Below are positions 18,307 to 25,679 of a DNA stretch of 47,495 nucleotides, in pieces. Every line of letters begins with the position of its first letter. The first letter of the stretch is position 1. A program made the translations under genes and the position numbers. The notes beneath the pieces were generated by a model that made no database searches, had not been told where the DNA came from, and saw only the letters and a program-made list of their open reading frames with translations. Location of the stretch: the NCBI GenBank assembly GCA_023435645.1, contig JAEYRK010000044.1, positions 1 through 47,495 of the forward strand. Direction: 5' to 3'. The DNA is from Bacillota bacterium (GTDB taxonomy: Bacteria > Bacillota > Clostridia > Lachnospirales > Lachnospiraceae).

Positions 18307-19251
18307 ATGGGTGAGAAGACCGGATTTTTTGGCAGGCTCGTACAGGGGCTAACGAAAACCAGAAATAGCATAGCAAACGGAATTGACGCTCTTTTCAGCG
18401 GCTTTACCAGTATTGATGATGATTTTTATGAGGAGCTTGAGGAAATACTGATCATGGCCGATTTAGGAATTAATACGACAACTGTAGTATTAGAGGAGCT
18501 CCGTAAAAAGGTAAAGGAAGAGAAAATCAAGGATCCTGCCCAGTGCAGGCAAATCTTAATCAATACTCTGCGGGATCAGATGAAGGTGGATTCTACGGCA
18601 TATGAGTTCGAGAACCGTAAATCCGTCATCCTCTTAATCGGTGTTAACGGAGTCGGTAAGACCACCTCTGTCGGTAAGCTGGCGGGTCAATTAAAGGATC
18701 AGGGTAAGAAGGTCATGGTAGCAGCGGCAGATACCTTCCGTGCAGCTGCAATCGAACAGCTGACCGAATGGGCTCATAGAGCCAATGTTGAGATCATCGC
18801 CCAGAAGGAGGGCTCTGATCCGGCTGCCGTCATCTATGATGCTGTTACATCTGCCAAGGCCCGTAATGTGGATGTCCTGATCTGTGATACGGCCGGACGT
18901 CTTCATAATAAGAAGAATCTCATGGAGGAGCTGAAGAAAATCAACCGGGTGATCGAACGGGAATATCCTGAGGCATATCGTGAGACACTGGTTGTTCTGG
19001 ATGGAACCACAGGGCAAAATGCTTTGGCACAGGCAAGAGAATTTAATGAAGTGGCTGATTTGACAGGAATCATCTTAACTAAGCTGGATGGTACTGCCAA
19101 AGGAGGAATTGCCATTGCAATTCAATCCGAGCTTTCTGTTCCTGTGAAATATATCGGAATCGGTGAAAAGATAGACGACCTTCAGAAGTTCAATGCTGAG
19201 GATTTTGTAAACGCCCTATTCCAGAAAAACGTGCAGGAGAAAACATTATGA
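18307..19251 (+). CDS. ftsY: Signal recognition particle receptor FtsY
   Basis: FtsY is the membrane-associated GTPase that receives ribosome-Ffh complexes. The protein (314 residues, a short acidic-poor N-terminus as in Gram-positives) has an N domain, then the G domain with G1 GVNGVGKTTSVGKLA, DTFRAAAIEQL, G3 DTAGRLHNKKNLMEEL and G4 TKLDGTAKGG. It ends in a GIGEKIDDLQKFNAEDFV tail, the amphipathic-end motif shared by SRP GTPases. It overlaps the next gene, ilvA, by ATGA. ylxM-ffh, which follows it in Bacillus, is about 10 kb downstream here. Confidence 0.97.
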   Translation: MGEKTGFFGRLVQGLTKTRNSIANGIDALFSGFTSIDDDFYEELEEILIMADLGINTTTVVLEELRKKVKEEKIKDPAQCRQILINTLRDQMKVDSTAYEFENRKSVILLIGVNGVGKTTSVGKLAGQLKDQGKKVMVAAADTFRAAAIEQLTEWAHRANVEIIAQKEGSDPAAVIYDAVTSAKARNVDVLICDTAGRLHNKKNLMEELKKINRVIEREYPEAYRETLVVLDGTTGQNALAQAREFNEVADLTGIILTKLDGTAKGGIAIAIQSELSVPVKYIGIGEKIDDLQKFNAEDFVNALFQKNVQEKTL

Positions 19252-20465
19252 TCACTTTACAACAATTTGAAGAAGCAAGTGAGGCGGTAAAAAGGGTGAT
19301 ACTCAGAACAAAGCTGGTTCATAGCGATTATTTCTCTGAGACCACCGGGAATAAGATCTTCTTCAAGCCTGAAAATATGCAATTTACCGGAGCTTATAAG
19401 GTCCGCGGAGCTTATTATAAGATCAGTACTCTGACACAGGAGGAGCGGGACCGGGGCTTGATTACTGCCTCAGCAGGAAACCATGCCCAAGGGGTTGCCT
19501 ATGCAGCCAGACTCTATCATTCGAAAGCAGTGATCGTGATGCCCGGTACAACCCCACTAATTAAGGTGAACCGTACGAAGGGCTATGGTGCAGAGGTAAT
19601 TCTCTATGGGAATGACTATGATGAGGCCTATCAGTTTGCCAGACAGCTGGCAGAGGAAAAGGGCTATACCTTCATTCATCCCTTTAATGATGAGAAGGTA
19701 GCAACGGGGCAGGGTACCATAGCCATGGAGATTTTCAAGGATCTTCCCACTGTAGATATCATCCTGGCACCGGTTGGTGGCGGTGGGCTTCTGGCCGGCG
19801 TAGCTACCCTGGCGAAGATGCTTAATCCGAATATTAAGGTCATTGGTGTAGAGCCTACCGGAGCCGCCTGTATGAAGGAATCCTTACAGGCAGGTAAGGT
19901 AGTAACCCTTCCCCATATGGATACCATCGCGGATGGTACTGCGGTGAAGACTCCGGGGGATATTGTCTTTCCCTATATCCAGAAATATGTGGATGAGATC
20001 ATCACCGTAGAGGATCAGGAGCTGATCGTTACTTTTCTTGATATGATGGAAAATCATAAGATGGTAGTAGAAAATTCGGGCCTTCTTACGGTGGCTGCCT
20101 TAAAGCATCTGAACTGCAAAGATAAAAAGGTGGCAGCAATACTCAGCGGCGGTAATATGGATATCATTACAGTATCCTCGATTGTACAGCATGGCTTGAT
20201 CCAGAGAGGCAGAGTCTTTACGGTATCCGTTCTGCTTCCCGACAGACCCGGTGAGCTGGTGAGAGTTGCGGATGTTATCGCAAAAGCTCAGGGCAATGTC
20301 ATTCGTCTGGAGCATAACCAGTTCGTCAGCATAAATCGTAATAGTGCTGTGGAGCTAACTATTACAATGGAGACCTTCGGACATGAGCATAAGGACCAGA
20401 TTGTCCAGACTCTGATAGCTGCAGGTTATAAGCCAAAGCTCTGTCAGCCCAATAAGCTCTACTAA
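19248..20465 (+). CDS. ilvA: Threonine ammonia-lyase (PLP-dependent) with ACT domain
   Basis: The enzyme deaminates threonine to 2-oxobutyrate, either for isoleucine synthesis or for threonine catabolism. The PLP lysine is in FTGAYKVRGAYYK (about residue 52), the phosphate-binding glycine loop is PVGGGGLLAG, and SAGNHAQGVAYAA contacts the substrate. From about residue 325 an ACT-like domain follows (VLLPDRPGELVRVADVIAKA). At 405 residues it matches the single-ACT class rather than the 500-residue E. coli IlvA, so biosynthetic versus catabolic role is open. The 4 bp ATGA overlap with ftsY implies translational coupling, an odd pairing of an SRP receptor with an amino-acid enzyme. Confidence 0.9.
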   Translation: MITLQQFEEASEAVKRVILRTKLVHSDYFSETTGNKIFFKPENMQFTGAYKVRGAYYKISTLTQEERDRGLITASAGNHAQGVAYAARLYHSKAVIVMPGTTPLIKVNRTKGYGAEVILYGNDYDEAYQFARQLAEEKGYTFIHPFNDEKVATGQGTIAMEIFKDLPTVDIILAPVGGGGLLAGVATLAKMLNPNIKVIGVEPTGAACMKESLQAGKVVTLPHMDTIADGTAVKTPGDIVFPYIQKYVDEIITVEDQELIVTFLDMMENHKMVVENSGLLTVAALKHLNCKDKKVAAILSGGNMDIITVSSIVQHGLIQRGRVFTVSVLLPDRPGELVRVADVIAKAQGNVIRLEHNQFVSINRNSAVELTITMETFGHEHKDQIVQTLIAAGYKPKLCQPNKLY

Positions 20466-20530
20466 AGTGTTTTCGTATTTTTATCTAATAAATGATCATA
20501 TTTTCATCAGTTTTACCTGAACGGCATAGA

Positions 20531-20559
20531 TTTACAAAAGCTGCTTGACTTGTTATAAT
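20531..20559 (+). promoter_or_regulatory. Sigma-A-type promoter far upstream of recA
   Basis: TTTACA (20531-20536), a 17 bp spacer and a perfect TATAAT (20554-20559). It points into 540 bp without a gene, so it makes either a small RNA or a long recA leader. Confidence 0.6.
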
Positions 20560-20995
20560 AGGGATATCTTATTCTTCTCATGATCTATCTAAGATCGTCT
20601 GATCAACTGATAAGTATCCCCTCATCATAATTTACGAAGTAGGTAATTGTGAAAGTAAATTAGCTTTCTCAATGATGCGACAGCAGATACCATTTCCATT
20701 GGTACAAGATATTATTACATAGAACATGTATGATGTATTGAATATGCATTCTGCGTAGGAAATACTTTTCTTCAACGCTCTATGCAAAGTTTCCGTTCCG
20801 GAACATAGATCGGTTGTATGTAATAGGATTTCGGTCTATAGCTTCGCAAGAATCAATTATTTATTTCATTTATTTTACCATCCGATGTCCAAGAGCAGTG
20901 GTACAATGATAACAGATTACGGATGCCTACTTATGGGGATTCATTAGAGCTTTTTCGTTCTGAAAACTCATCTGAGATCTCGCGGATGAAACCTG

Positions 20996-21024
20996 TTGAC
21001 ATCCCAATTGAAATCAGTTATGAT
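20996..21024 (+). promoter_or_regulatory. recA promoter
   Basis: A consensus -35 TTGACA (20996-21001), a 17 bp spacer and TATGAT (21019-21024). The expected start point, near 21031, falls at the edge of the LexA box, so LexA would block initiation. Confidence 0.85.
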
Positions 21025-21032
21025 GGATATAA

Positions 21033-21044
21033 GAACATAAGTTC
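21033..21044 (+). promoter_or_regulatory. LexA (SOS) box of recA
   Basis: GAAC-ATAA-GTTC matches the Firmicute LexA core GAAC-N4-GTTC on both half-sites. It lies immediately after the -10 element, a standard repressor position. The recA context makes it a confident call. Confidence 0.88.
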
Positions 21045-21108
21045 GCATTAGGATTGAGAAGAATAATACTATAATTGTGCCTGCAGATGCAGGAAGATGG
21101 AGGTTATT

Positions 21109-22134
21109 ATGGCAAAGGATGATAAAATCAGGGCATTGGAATCTGCCTTAGCACAGATTGAGAAGCAGTATGGCAAGGGCTCCGTCATGAAGCTTGGTGA
21201 TACGAATGCCAATATGAGCATTGAGACGGTTCCGACAGGTTCTATCAGTCTTGATATTGCATTAGGACTCGGCGGAGTGCCGAAGGGAAGGATTATGGAG
21301 ATTTACGGACCTGAAGCCTCCGGTAAAACTACAGTGGCCTTACATATGGTAGCTGAAGTACAGAAGAGGGGCGGAATTGCAGGCTTTATTGATGCGGAGC
21401 ATGCTTTGGATCCTGTCTATGCGAAGAAGATCGGTGTGGATATTGACAATCTGTATATTTCTCAGCCGGATAATGGAGAACAGGCTTTGGAAATTACCGA
21501 AACCATGGTTCGTTCCGGTGCAGTGGATATCATTATCGTAGACTCTGTTGCAGCCTTGGTACCGAAGGCTGAAATCGATGGCGAGATGGGAGATTCCCAT
21601 GTGGGCTTACAGGCCAGATTAATGTCTCAGGCCCTCAGGAAGCTTACCGCCGTCATCAGTAAGTCTAACTGTATCGTTGTCTTCATCAATCAGCTTCGTG
21701 AGAAGGTTGGCGTTATGTTCGGTAATCCCGAGACTACTACAGGTGGTCGTGCCTTGAAGTTCTATTCCTCCATACGTCTGGATGTAAGAAGGATTGAATC
21801 CCTGAAGCAGGGTGGGGACGTGATTGGCAACAGGACAAGGATTAAGGTCGTTAAGAATAAGATTGCACCTCCGTTCAGAGAAGCGGAATTTGACATTATG
21901 TTCGGCAAGGGAATCTCCAGGGAAGGTGATGTTCTGGATCTTGCCTCTGATAGCGGTATCGTTAATAAGAGCGGAGCTTGGTATGCTTATAATGATGCTA
22001 AGATTGGACAGGGAAGAGAGAATGCGAAGCAGTTTCTCTTAGATAACCCTGAGATCTTTGCTGAGATAGAAACCAAGGTCAGGGAGAAATTCGCATTGAA
22101 GCCCGCTAAGAATTATAATGAAGTACTGGAATAA
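21109..22134 (+). CDS. recA: Recombinase RecA
   Basis: RecA forms filaments on single-stranded DNA for homologous recombination and triggers LexA self-cleavage. The start ATG 21109 lies 5 bp after GGAGG, and the in-frame ATG at 21097 overlaps that site. The 341 residues include Walker A GPEASGKTT (about 66-74), GGIAGFIDAEHALDPVYA, IIVDSVAALVPKAEIDGE with loop L1, INQLREKVGVMFGNPETTTGG (L2), and the usual C-terminal KYSS-like segment shortened to a lysine-rich end. It has its own SOS promoter and a terminator, with recX next, but cinA is distant. Confidence 0.98.
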   Translation: MAKDDKIRALESALAQIEKQYGKGSVMKLGDTNANMSIETVPTGSISLDIALGLGGVPKGRIMEIYGPEASGKTTVALHMVAEVQKRGGIAGFIDAEHALDPVYAKKIGVDIDNLYISQPDNGEQALEITETMVRSGAVDIIIVDSVAALVPKAEIDGEMGDSHVGLQARLMSQALRKLTAVISKSNCIVVFINQLREKVGVMFGNPETTTGGRALKFYSSIRLDVRRIESLKQGGDVIGNRTRIKVVKNKIAPPFREAEFDIMFGKGISREGDVLDLASDSGIVNKSGAWYAYNDAKIGQGRENAKQFLLDNPEIFAEIETKVREKFALKPAKNYNEVLE

Positions 22135-22198
22135 TTGTTGAACCAAATAGATTCTCATTTCTTTCGTAGAAAATCACAGAATCTGTTTATAAAATAGC

Positions 22199-22279
22199 AA
22201 TGGCTGTCCCGACGGACCGCTCTTATCCGATCCGATACCCATGGAGCGGATAAGAGGTGGCTAGGGGACAGCCATTTTA
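22199..22279 (+). terminator. Long compound terminator between recA and recX
   Basis: AATGGCTGTCCC (22199-22210) pairs perfectly with GGGACAGCCATT (22265-22276). Nested inside, CTCTTATCCG (22220-22229) pairs perfectly with CGGATAAGAG (22247-22256). Only TTTT follows, so it may work as a terminator, as a 3'-end stabiliser, or partly let recX through. Confidence 0.75.
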
Positions 22280-22324
22280 GTATCCAAGGGGACGACAAAC
22301 AGTGGAAGGAAGAGGGAAGGGAAT

Positions 22325-22978
22325 ATGGTTATTACAAGACTTGAGAAAGCGGAACAGAATAAGAAAGGGATGGGACGCGCTTCATCCCGCTCATCTAAAA
22401 TCAAGGTTTATCTTGATGAGGAGTATGCCTTCCCCATAGATGAGATAATCCTTGAGGAATACAAACTGAAGGAGGGCATGGAGCTAACAGCGGAGGTCCA
22501 TCAGGAGCTCCTATGGAAGGTGGTTTTTAACCGCTCAAAGCAAAAGGCTCTTACATTGCTCAAATTTCATGATCGAACAGAGGCTGAGCTGACACAAAGA
22601 TTGCGCGAGGAAGGGTATCCGGAGCCAATCCTTCAACAAACAATCCAATATGTTAGTGAATATGGTTATCTGAATGATGTTAGGTATGCATCCAATTACA
22701 TTCAGACCAGAAAATCTGATAAGAGCCGGCTCGTGCTGACGGCAGAGCTGACAGCAAAGGGAATTCCTAAGGATATCATCCAGCATTTAATGCTAACCGA
22801 ATATACTGATCAGGAGGAGGATCCTGAGCTGGAGGCTATCCGTAAAGCAATTCATAGGAAAACCAAAGATCCTTCCTCACTGGATAAGCACGGCCGACAG
22901 AAGCTGATGGCCCACCTTTATCGGAAAGGATTTTCCGGAGAGAATATCCGTAAGGTCTTGGAGGTAAACTATGAGTAA
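22325..22978 (+). CDS. recX: RecX, RecA modulator
   Basis: RecX binds RecA filaments and limits their growth. The 217-residue, charged, helical protein shows the three-helix repeats of the family: RSKQKALTLLKFHDRTEAELTQRLREEGY, then YVSEYGYLNDVRYASNYIQTRKSDKS, and a C-terminal GRQKLMAHLYRKGFSGENIRKVLE. Its place directly behind recA supports the name. ATG 22325 follows the purine-rich GGAAGAGGGAAGGG. The intervening compound hairpin suggests lower expression than recA, which is usual. Confidence 0.93.
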   Translation: MVITRLEKAEQNKKGMGRASSRSSKIKVYLDEEYAFPIDEIILEEYKLKEGMELTAEVHQELLWKVVFNRSKQKALTLLKFHDRTEAELTQRLREEGYPEPILQQTIQYVSEYGYLNDVRYASNYIQTRKSDKSRLVLTAELTAKGIPKDIIQHLMLTEYTDQEEDPELEAIRKAIHRKTKDPSSLDKHGRQKLMAHLYRKGFSGENIRKVLEVNYE

Positions 22979-23074
22979 AAAAGACTGACAAAAGAGTGAT
23001 CATCCAAGCGGTAAATAAGAGGAGATCTGTCAGATTTTCCTTGCCTTTTTCTTTAATATATTATAGAATTATAA

Positions 23075-23103
23075 TTGGCAGAAAATTGGATTTCTAGTAC
23101 AAT
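23075..23103 (+). promoter_or_regulatory. Promoter of the carboxyltransferase operon
   Basis: TTGGCA (23075-23080), a 17 bp spacer and TACAAT (23098-23103), each one base from consensus. Transcription would start about 15 bp before ATG 23125, leaving a very short leader with TTGGAGG. Confidence 0.7.
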
Positions 23104-23124
23104 CGAAAAATTGGAGGGCTGAAA

Positions 23125-24561
23125 ATGAGTAGTACAGTACAGCTGTCAGCAAGAGAACGAATTCTTACTTTGCTTGACGACAATAGCTTTGTTGAAGTCG
23201 GCGCTTTCGTTACAAAAAGGAGTACGGACTTTAATCTGAATCAGAAGGAAGTGCCTTCTGATGGGGTGATTACCGGCTACGGTTTAGTAGATGGCAATCC
23301 TGTCTATATTTACAGTCAGGACGCTTCATCCCTTGGAGGCTCCATTGGTGAAATGCATGCCAAAAAGATAACTCATATTTATGATCTTGCACTTAAGGTG
23401 GGAGCTCCCGTCATCGGCCTGATAGATTCTGTAGGGATGAGACTAGAGGAAGCAACCGACGCCCTGAACGGCTTTGGTGAAATATACCTGAAGCAAACCT
23501 TGGCTTCCGGTGTAATTCCCCAGATTACCGCTATTTTTGGTAACTCCGGCGGTGGGCTTGCTGTTATGGCTTCCTTAAGTGATTTTTCATTTATGGAAGA
23601 AAAAAATGCGAAATTATTTGTTAACTCCCCGAACGCTTTACAGGGAAATTATAAAGAAAAATGCAATACCTCAGCAGCTGCCTTCCAGTCCCAATCCGGT
23701 ATGGTGGATTATGTTGGGACCGGAGATGCTGAAGTGCTTCTAAAGATCCGTGAGCTGGTTTCCTTATTACCATCTAATAATGAGGATGATGCATCCTATG
23801 TGGAATGTACGGATGATTTAAATAGACTTCTTCCCGATTTTACCTCTAAGATCAAGGATGCGGGGAAAGCATTGACAGAGATTGCCGATAATCATTATTT
23901 CTTTGAAATAAAGAAGGATTACGCCAAGGAGATGGTAACAGGCTTCCTTCGCCTGAACGGTATGACAGTCGGAGCGATTGCTAACCGTACTGAGCTCACC
24001 GATGAGAAGGGGAAAGCAGAGATATCCTTTGACGCAGCTCTGACAACTGAAGGCTGTTATAAGGCTGCCAGCTTTGTTAAATTCTGTGATGCCTTCGGGA
24101 TTCCGGTGCTGACTCTTACAAATGTAGTGGGATATAAGGCAACTTTGGGTGAGGAGAAAACCATTGCCAATGCTGCTGCTAAGCTAACCCAAGCCTTTGC
24201 GGATGCTACTGTTCCCAAGGTGAACATCATTGTAGGCAAGGCCTTTGGCAGTGCTTATATCACGATGAATTCTAGGCATATCGGAGCTGATCTTGTGTTT
24301 GCCCTTCCCACAGCCCAGATCGGTATGATGGATGCTGAGCAGGCCGCAAGAATCATATATGATGGTAGTTCTGCAGAGGTTATAAAGGAACAGGCGTCAG
24401 TATATGCAGAGCTTCAGGATAGTGCTCTTTCTGCTGCGAAGCGTGGCTATGTGGATAGCATCATTGAACCGGAAGCTGTCAGAAAGCATGCGGTATACGC
24501 TTTTGAGATGTTACTTACTAAGACGGAGGCCCGTCCGGCAAAAAAGCATAATTCCAAATAG
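23125..24561 (+). CDS. Biotin-dependent carboxyltransferase, 12S/PCCB/MmdA-like subunit
   Basis: This crotonase-fold subunit moves a carboxyl group between carboxybiotin and an acyl-CoA. The N-terminal half is typical: ARERI, LLDDNSFVEVGAFV, PSDGVITGYGLVDG, LGGSIGEMHAKKI, ASGVIPQITAIFGNSGGG. Two landmark segments differ from classical propionyl/acetyl-CoA carboxylases. The SGGARIQEG loop reads SVGMRLEEA, and the C-terminal PGFLPG oxyanion loop reads VGYKATLG, followed by GKAFGSAYITMNSRHIGADL. The 478 residues are somewhat short for the 510-520 residue family. It heads an operon with an OadG-like gene, a biotin carrier and an OadA-like gene but no biotin carboxylase, which favours a decarboxylase or transcarboxylase. 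The acyl-CoA used is unknown. Confidence 0.85.
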   Translation: MSSTVQLSARERILTLLDDNSFVEVGAFVTKRSTDFNLNQKEVPSDGVITGYGLVDGNPVYIYSQDASSLGGSIGEMHAKKITHIYDLALKVGAPVIGLIDSVGMRLEEATDALNGFGEIYLKQTLASGVIPQITAIFGNSGGGLAVMASLSDFSFMEEKNAKLFVNSPNALQGNYKEKCNTSAAAFQSQSGMVDYVGTGDAEVLLKIRELVSLLPSNNEDDASYVECTDDLNRLLPDFTSKIKDAGKALTEIADNHYFFEIKKDYAKEMVTGFLRLNGMTVGAIANRTELTDEKGKAEISFDAALTTEGCYKAASFVKFCDAFGIPVLTLTNVVGYKATLGEEKTIANAAAKLTQAFADATVPKVNIIVGKAFGSAYITMNSRHIGADLVFALPTAQIGMMDAEQAARIIYDGSSAEVIKEQASVYAELQDSALSAAKRGYVDSIIEPEAVRKHAVYAFEMLLTKTEARPAKKHNSK

Positions 24562-24583
24562 GCTATCGCTTACCAATGGAATA

Positions 24584-24614
24584 GCTATCTTAGGTGGCAT
24601 GCCACTAAGATAGC
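24584..24614 (+). repeat. Near-perfect 31-nt palindrome in the carboxyltransferase operon
   Basis: GCTATCTTAG pairs with CTAAGATAGC and TGGC with GCCA, with one bulged G, to give a 14 bp stem around an AT centre. No T-run follows. It is the first of three hairpins packed into the 152 bp between the first two genes of the operon. Confidence 0.75.
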
Positions 24615-24649
24615 ATGAGATAAAGCTGCGAAAATACTACGGCTTGGTA

Positions 24650-24670
24650 AAAAGCATGCACTATGCTTTT
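24650..24670 (+). repeat. Second intercistronic hairpin, possibly a weak terminator
   Basis: AAAAGCAT, a 5-nt loop, and ATGCTTTT form a perfect 8 bp stem ending in four T. It could terminate part of the transcripts or mark an RNA end. Confidence 0.6.
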
Positions 24671-24684
24671 CGCTTAGAAATTAA

Positions 24685-24700
24685 GCTACTGATTAGTAGC
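24685..24700 (+). promoter_or_regulatory. Third hairpin, abutting the oadG-like ribosome-binding site
   Basis: GCTACT-GATT-AGTAGC forms a perfect 6 bp stem; ATGGAGG begins at the next base and ATG 24714 follows. Same layout as before recA. Confidence 0.55.
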
Positions 24701-24713
24701 ATGGAGGTTTAAG

Positions 24714-25091
24714 ATGGGAACATTACTTAACAGTATCACCGGCAGGTCGGTTCTTCTGACCACATTCCTTGACCGTCTGACCGAGGATCCTTTGACACTG
24801 ACCATAAGTCTGGGCATTGTATTCGCCATATTGATTATAATTATCCAGCTAATCTATGTGATCTATTCCACCTCCGGCAAGAATAAGGGTGGAGAGGAAA
24901 AACAGAGCAATAAAAGCGCATATGTGGATCATGTTATAACTCAGATTGTACAGCGGGAAGAGAAGGAGCTTATGGATGATTATGAGCTGGTAGCAGTAAT
25001 TACCGCTGCAATCTATGCTTCCATGGGAAGTGAAGTACCGGCTGACGGTTTGATTGTCCGTTCTATCCGGAAGCTTAACACTAGGAGATAA
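24714..25091 (+). CDS. OadG-family (sodium pump decarboxylase gamma-like) membrane subunit
   Basis: The 125-residue protein has one membrane helix (about residues 35-57, SLGIVFAILIIIIQLIYVIY). A Lys/Glu-rich stretch follows, then a C-terminal cytoplasmic domain DDYELVAVITAAIYASMG typical of OadG-like proteins. In Na+-pumping decarboxylases the gamma subunit stabilises the complex at the membrane. GGAGG fixes the start. The membrane beta subunit (OadB) that carries the Na+ channel is not encoded nearby, so its task here is unclear: a scaffold, or a partner to a beta subunit elsewhere. Confidence 0.82.
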   Translation: MGTLLNSITGRSVLLTTFLDRLTEDPLTLTISLGIVFAILIIIIQLIYVIYSTSGKNKGGEEKQSNKSAYVDHVITQIVQREEKELMDDYELVAVITAAIYASMGSEVPADGLIVRSIRKLNTRR

Positions 25092-25183
25092 ATACGAGCA
25101 TGATACAGGACAGGACTTAAGAAGGTCCGGTACCTTAAATTACGGACATCAGAAGATGTCCATGAACAAGGAGGATTATTATC

Positions 25184-25594
25184 ATGAAATATTATACAAT
25201 TACTGTGAATGGTAACACCTATGAAGTTTCTGTAGAAGAAGGTCATGCAGCTCCTGTAAGGGCAATGGCTGCACCCGCACCTGTAGCCACACCCGCTCCC
25301 CAGGCAGCACCCGCACCTGTTGCTGCACCTGCTCCTCAGGCAGAAGCGCCGAAGCCTGCTAAGACAGCTTCTGCAGCCGGTAGTGTTAAGGTTCCTTCTC
25401 CTATGCCGGGCAAAATTGTTTCAGTTAAAGCAAGCGAAGGAAAAGCAATCAAGCGCGGAGAGGTGCTCTTGATTCTGGAAGCTATGAAGATGGAAAATGA
25501 AATTGTGGCACCCCAGGACGGAATAGTTGCCAGCATTCATGTGTCTGCAGGTCAGTCTGTGGAAGCCGGAGAATTACTTGCTACCTTAAATTAA
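25184..25594 (+). CDS. Biotin carrier protein of the carboxyltransferase complex (1.3S-like)
   Basis: The 136-residue protein ends in a biotinyl domain with the biotinylation site EAMKM, Lys102. MPGKIVSVKASEGKAIKRGE precedes it and QDGIVASIHVSAGQSVEAGELL follows. An Ala/Pro-rich swinging linker (about 27-60, PAPVATPAPQ repeats) joins it to a short N-terminal MKYYTITVNGNTYEVSV, which is typical of 1.3S and OadA-type carriers. It lacks features of AccB from fatty-acid synthesis clusters. It should shuttle the carboxyl group between the 12S-like and 5S-like subunits encoded on either side. Confidence 0.93.
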   Translation: MKYYTITVNGNTYEVSVEEGHAAPVRAMAAPAPVATPAPQAAPAPVAAPAPQAEAPKPAKTASAAGSVKVPSPMPGKIVSVKASEGKAIKRGEVLLILEAMKMENEIVAPQDGIVASIHVSAGQSVEAGELLATLN

Positions 25595-25679
25595 CAAAGG
25601 ACCAAAGGCTAAGCATGGGTTCATTTATCATGGATAATGAAACATATTGAAGTTCTTAACAAGGACAGGAGGTATATTT

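Larger units (their letters stand above)
20466..21108 (+). other. 643 bp non-coding region ahead of recA
   Basis: I see no credible gene on either strand. The region holds a sigma-A-type promoter at 20531-20559 and a possible structured RNA just after it. Several short dyads follow (TACCA/TGGTA near 20700 and GTTCCGGAAC near 20795), then the recA promoter and LexA box near its right end. No T-run terminator separates the first promoter from recA, so a long recA leader transcript is possible. Confidence 0.6.

Noticed and set aside
20466..21108. 6S RNA or tmRNA gene in the recA upstream region
   Set aside because: I could not find the tmRNA tRNA-like ends or a clear 6S central bubble; only a short 5' hairpin is supported.
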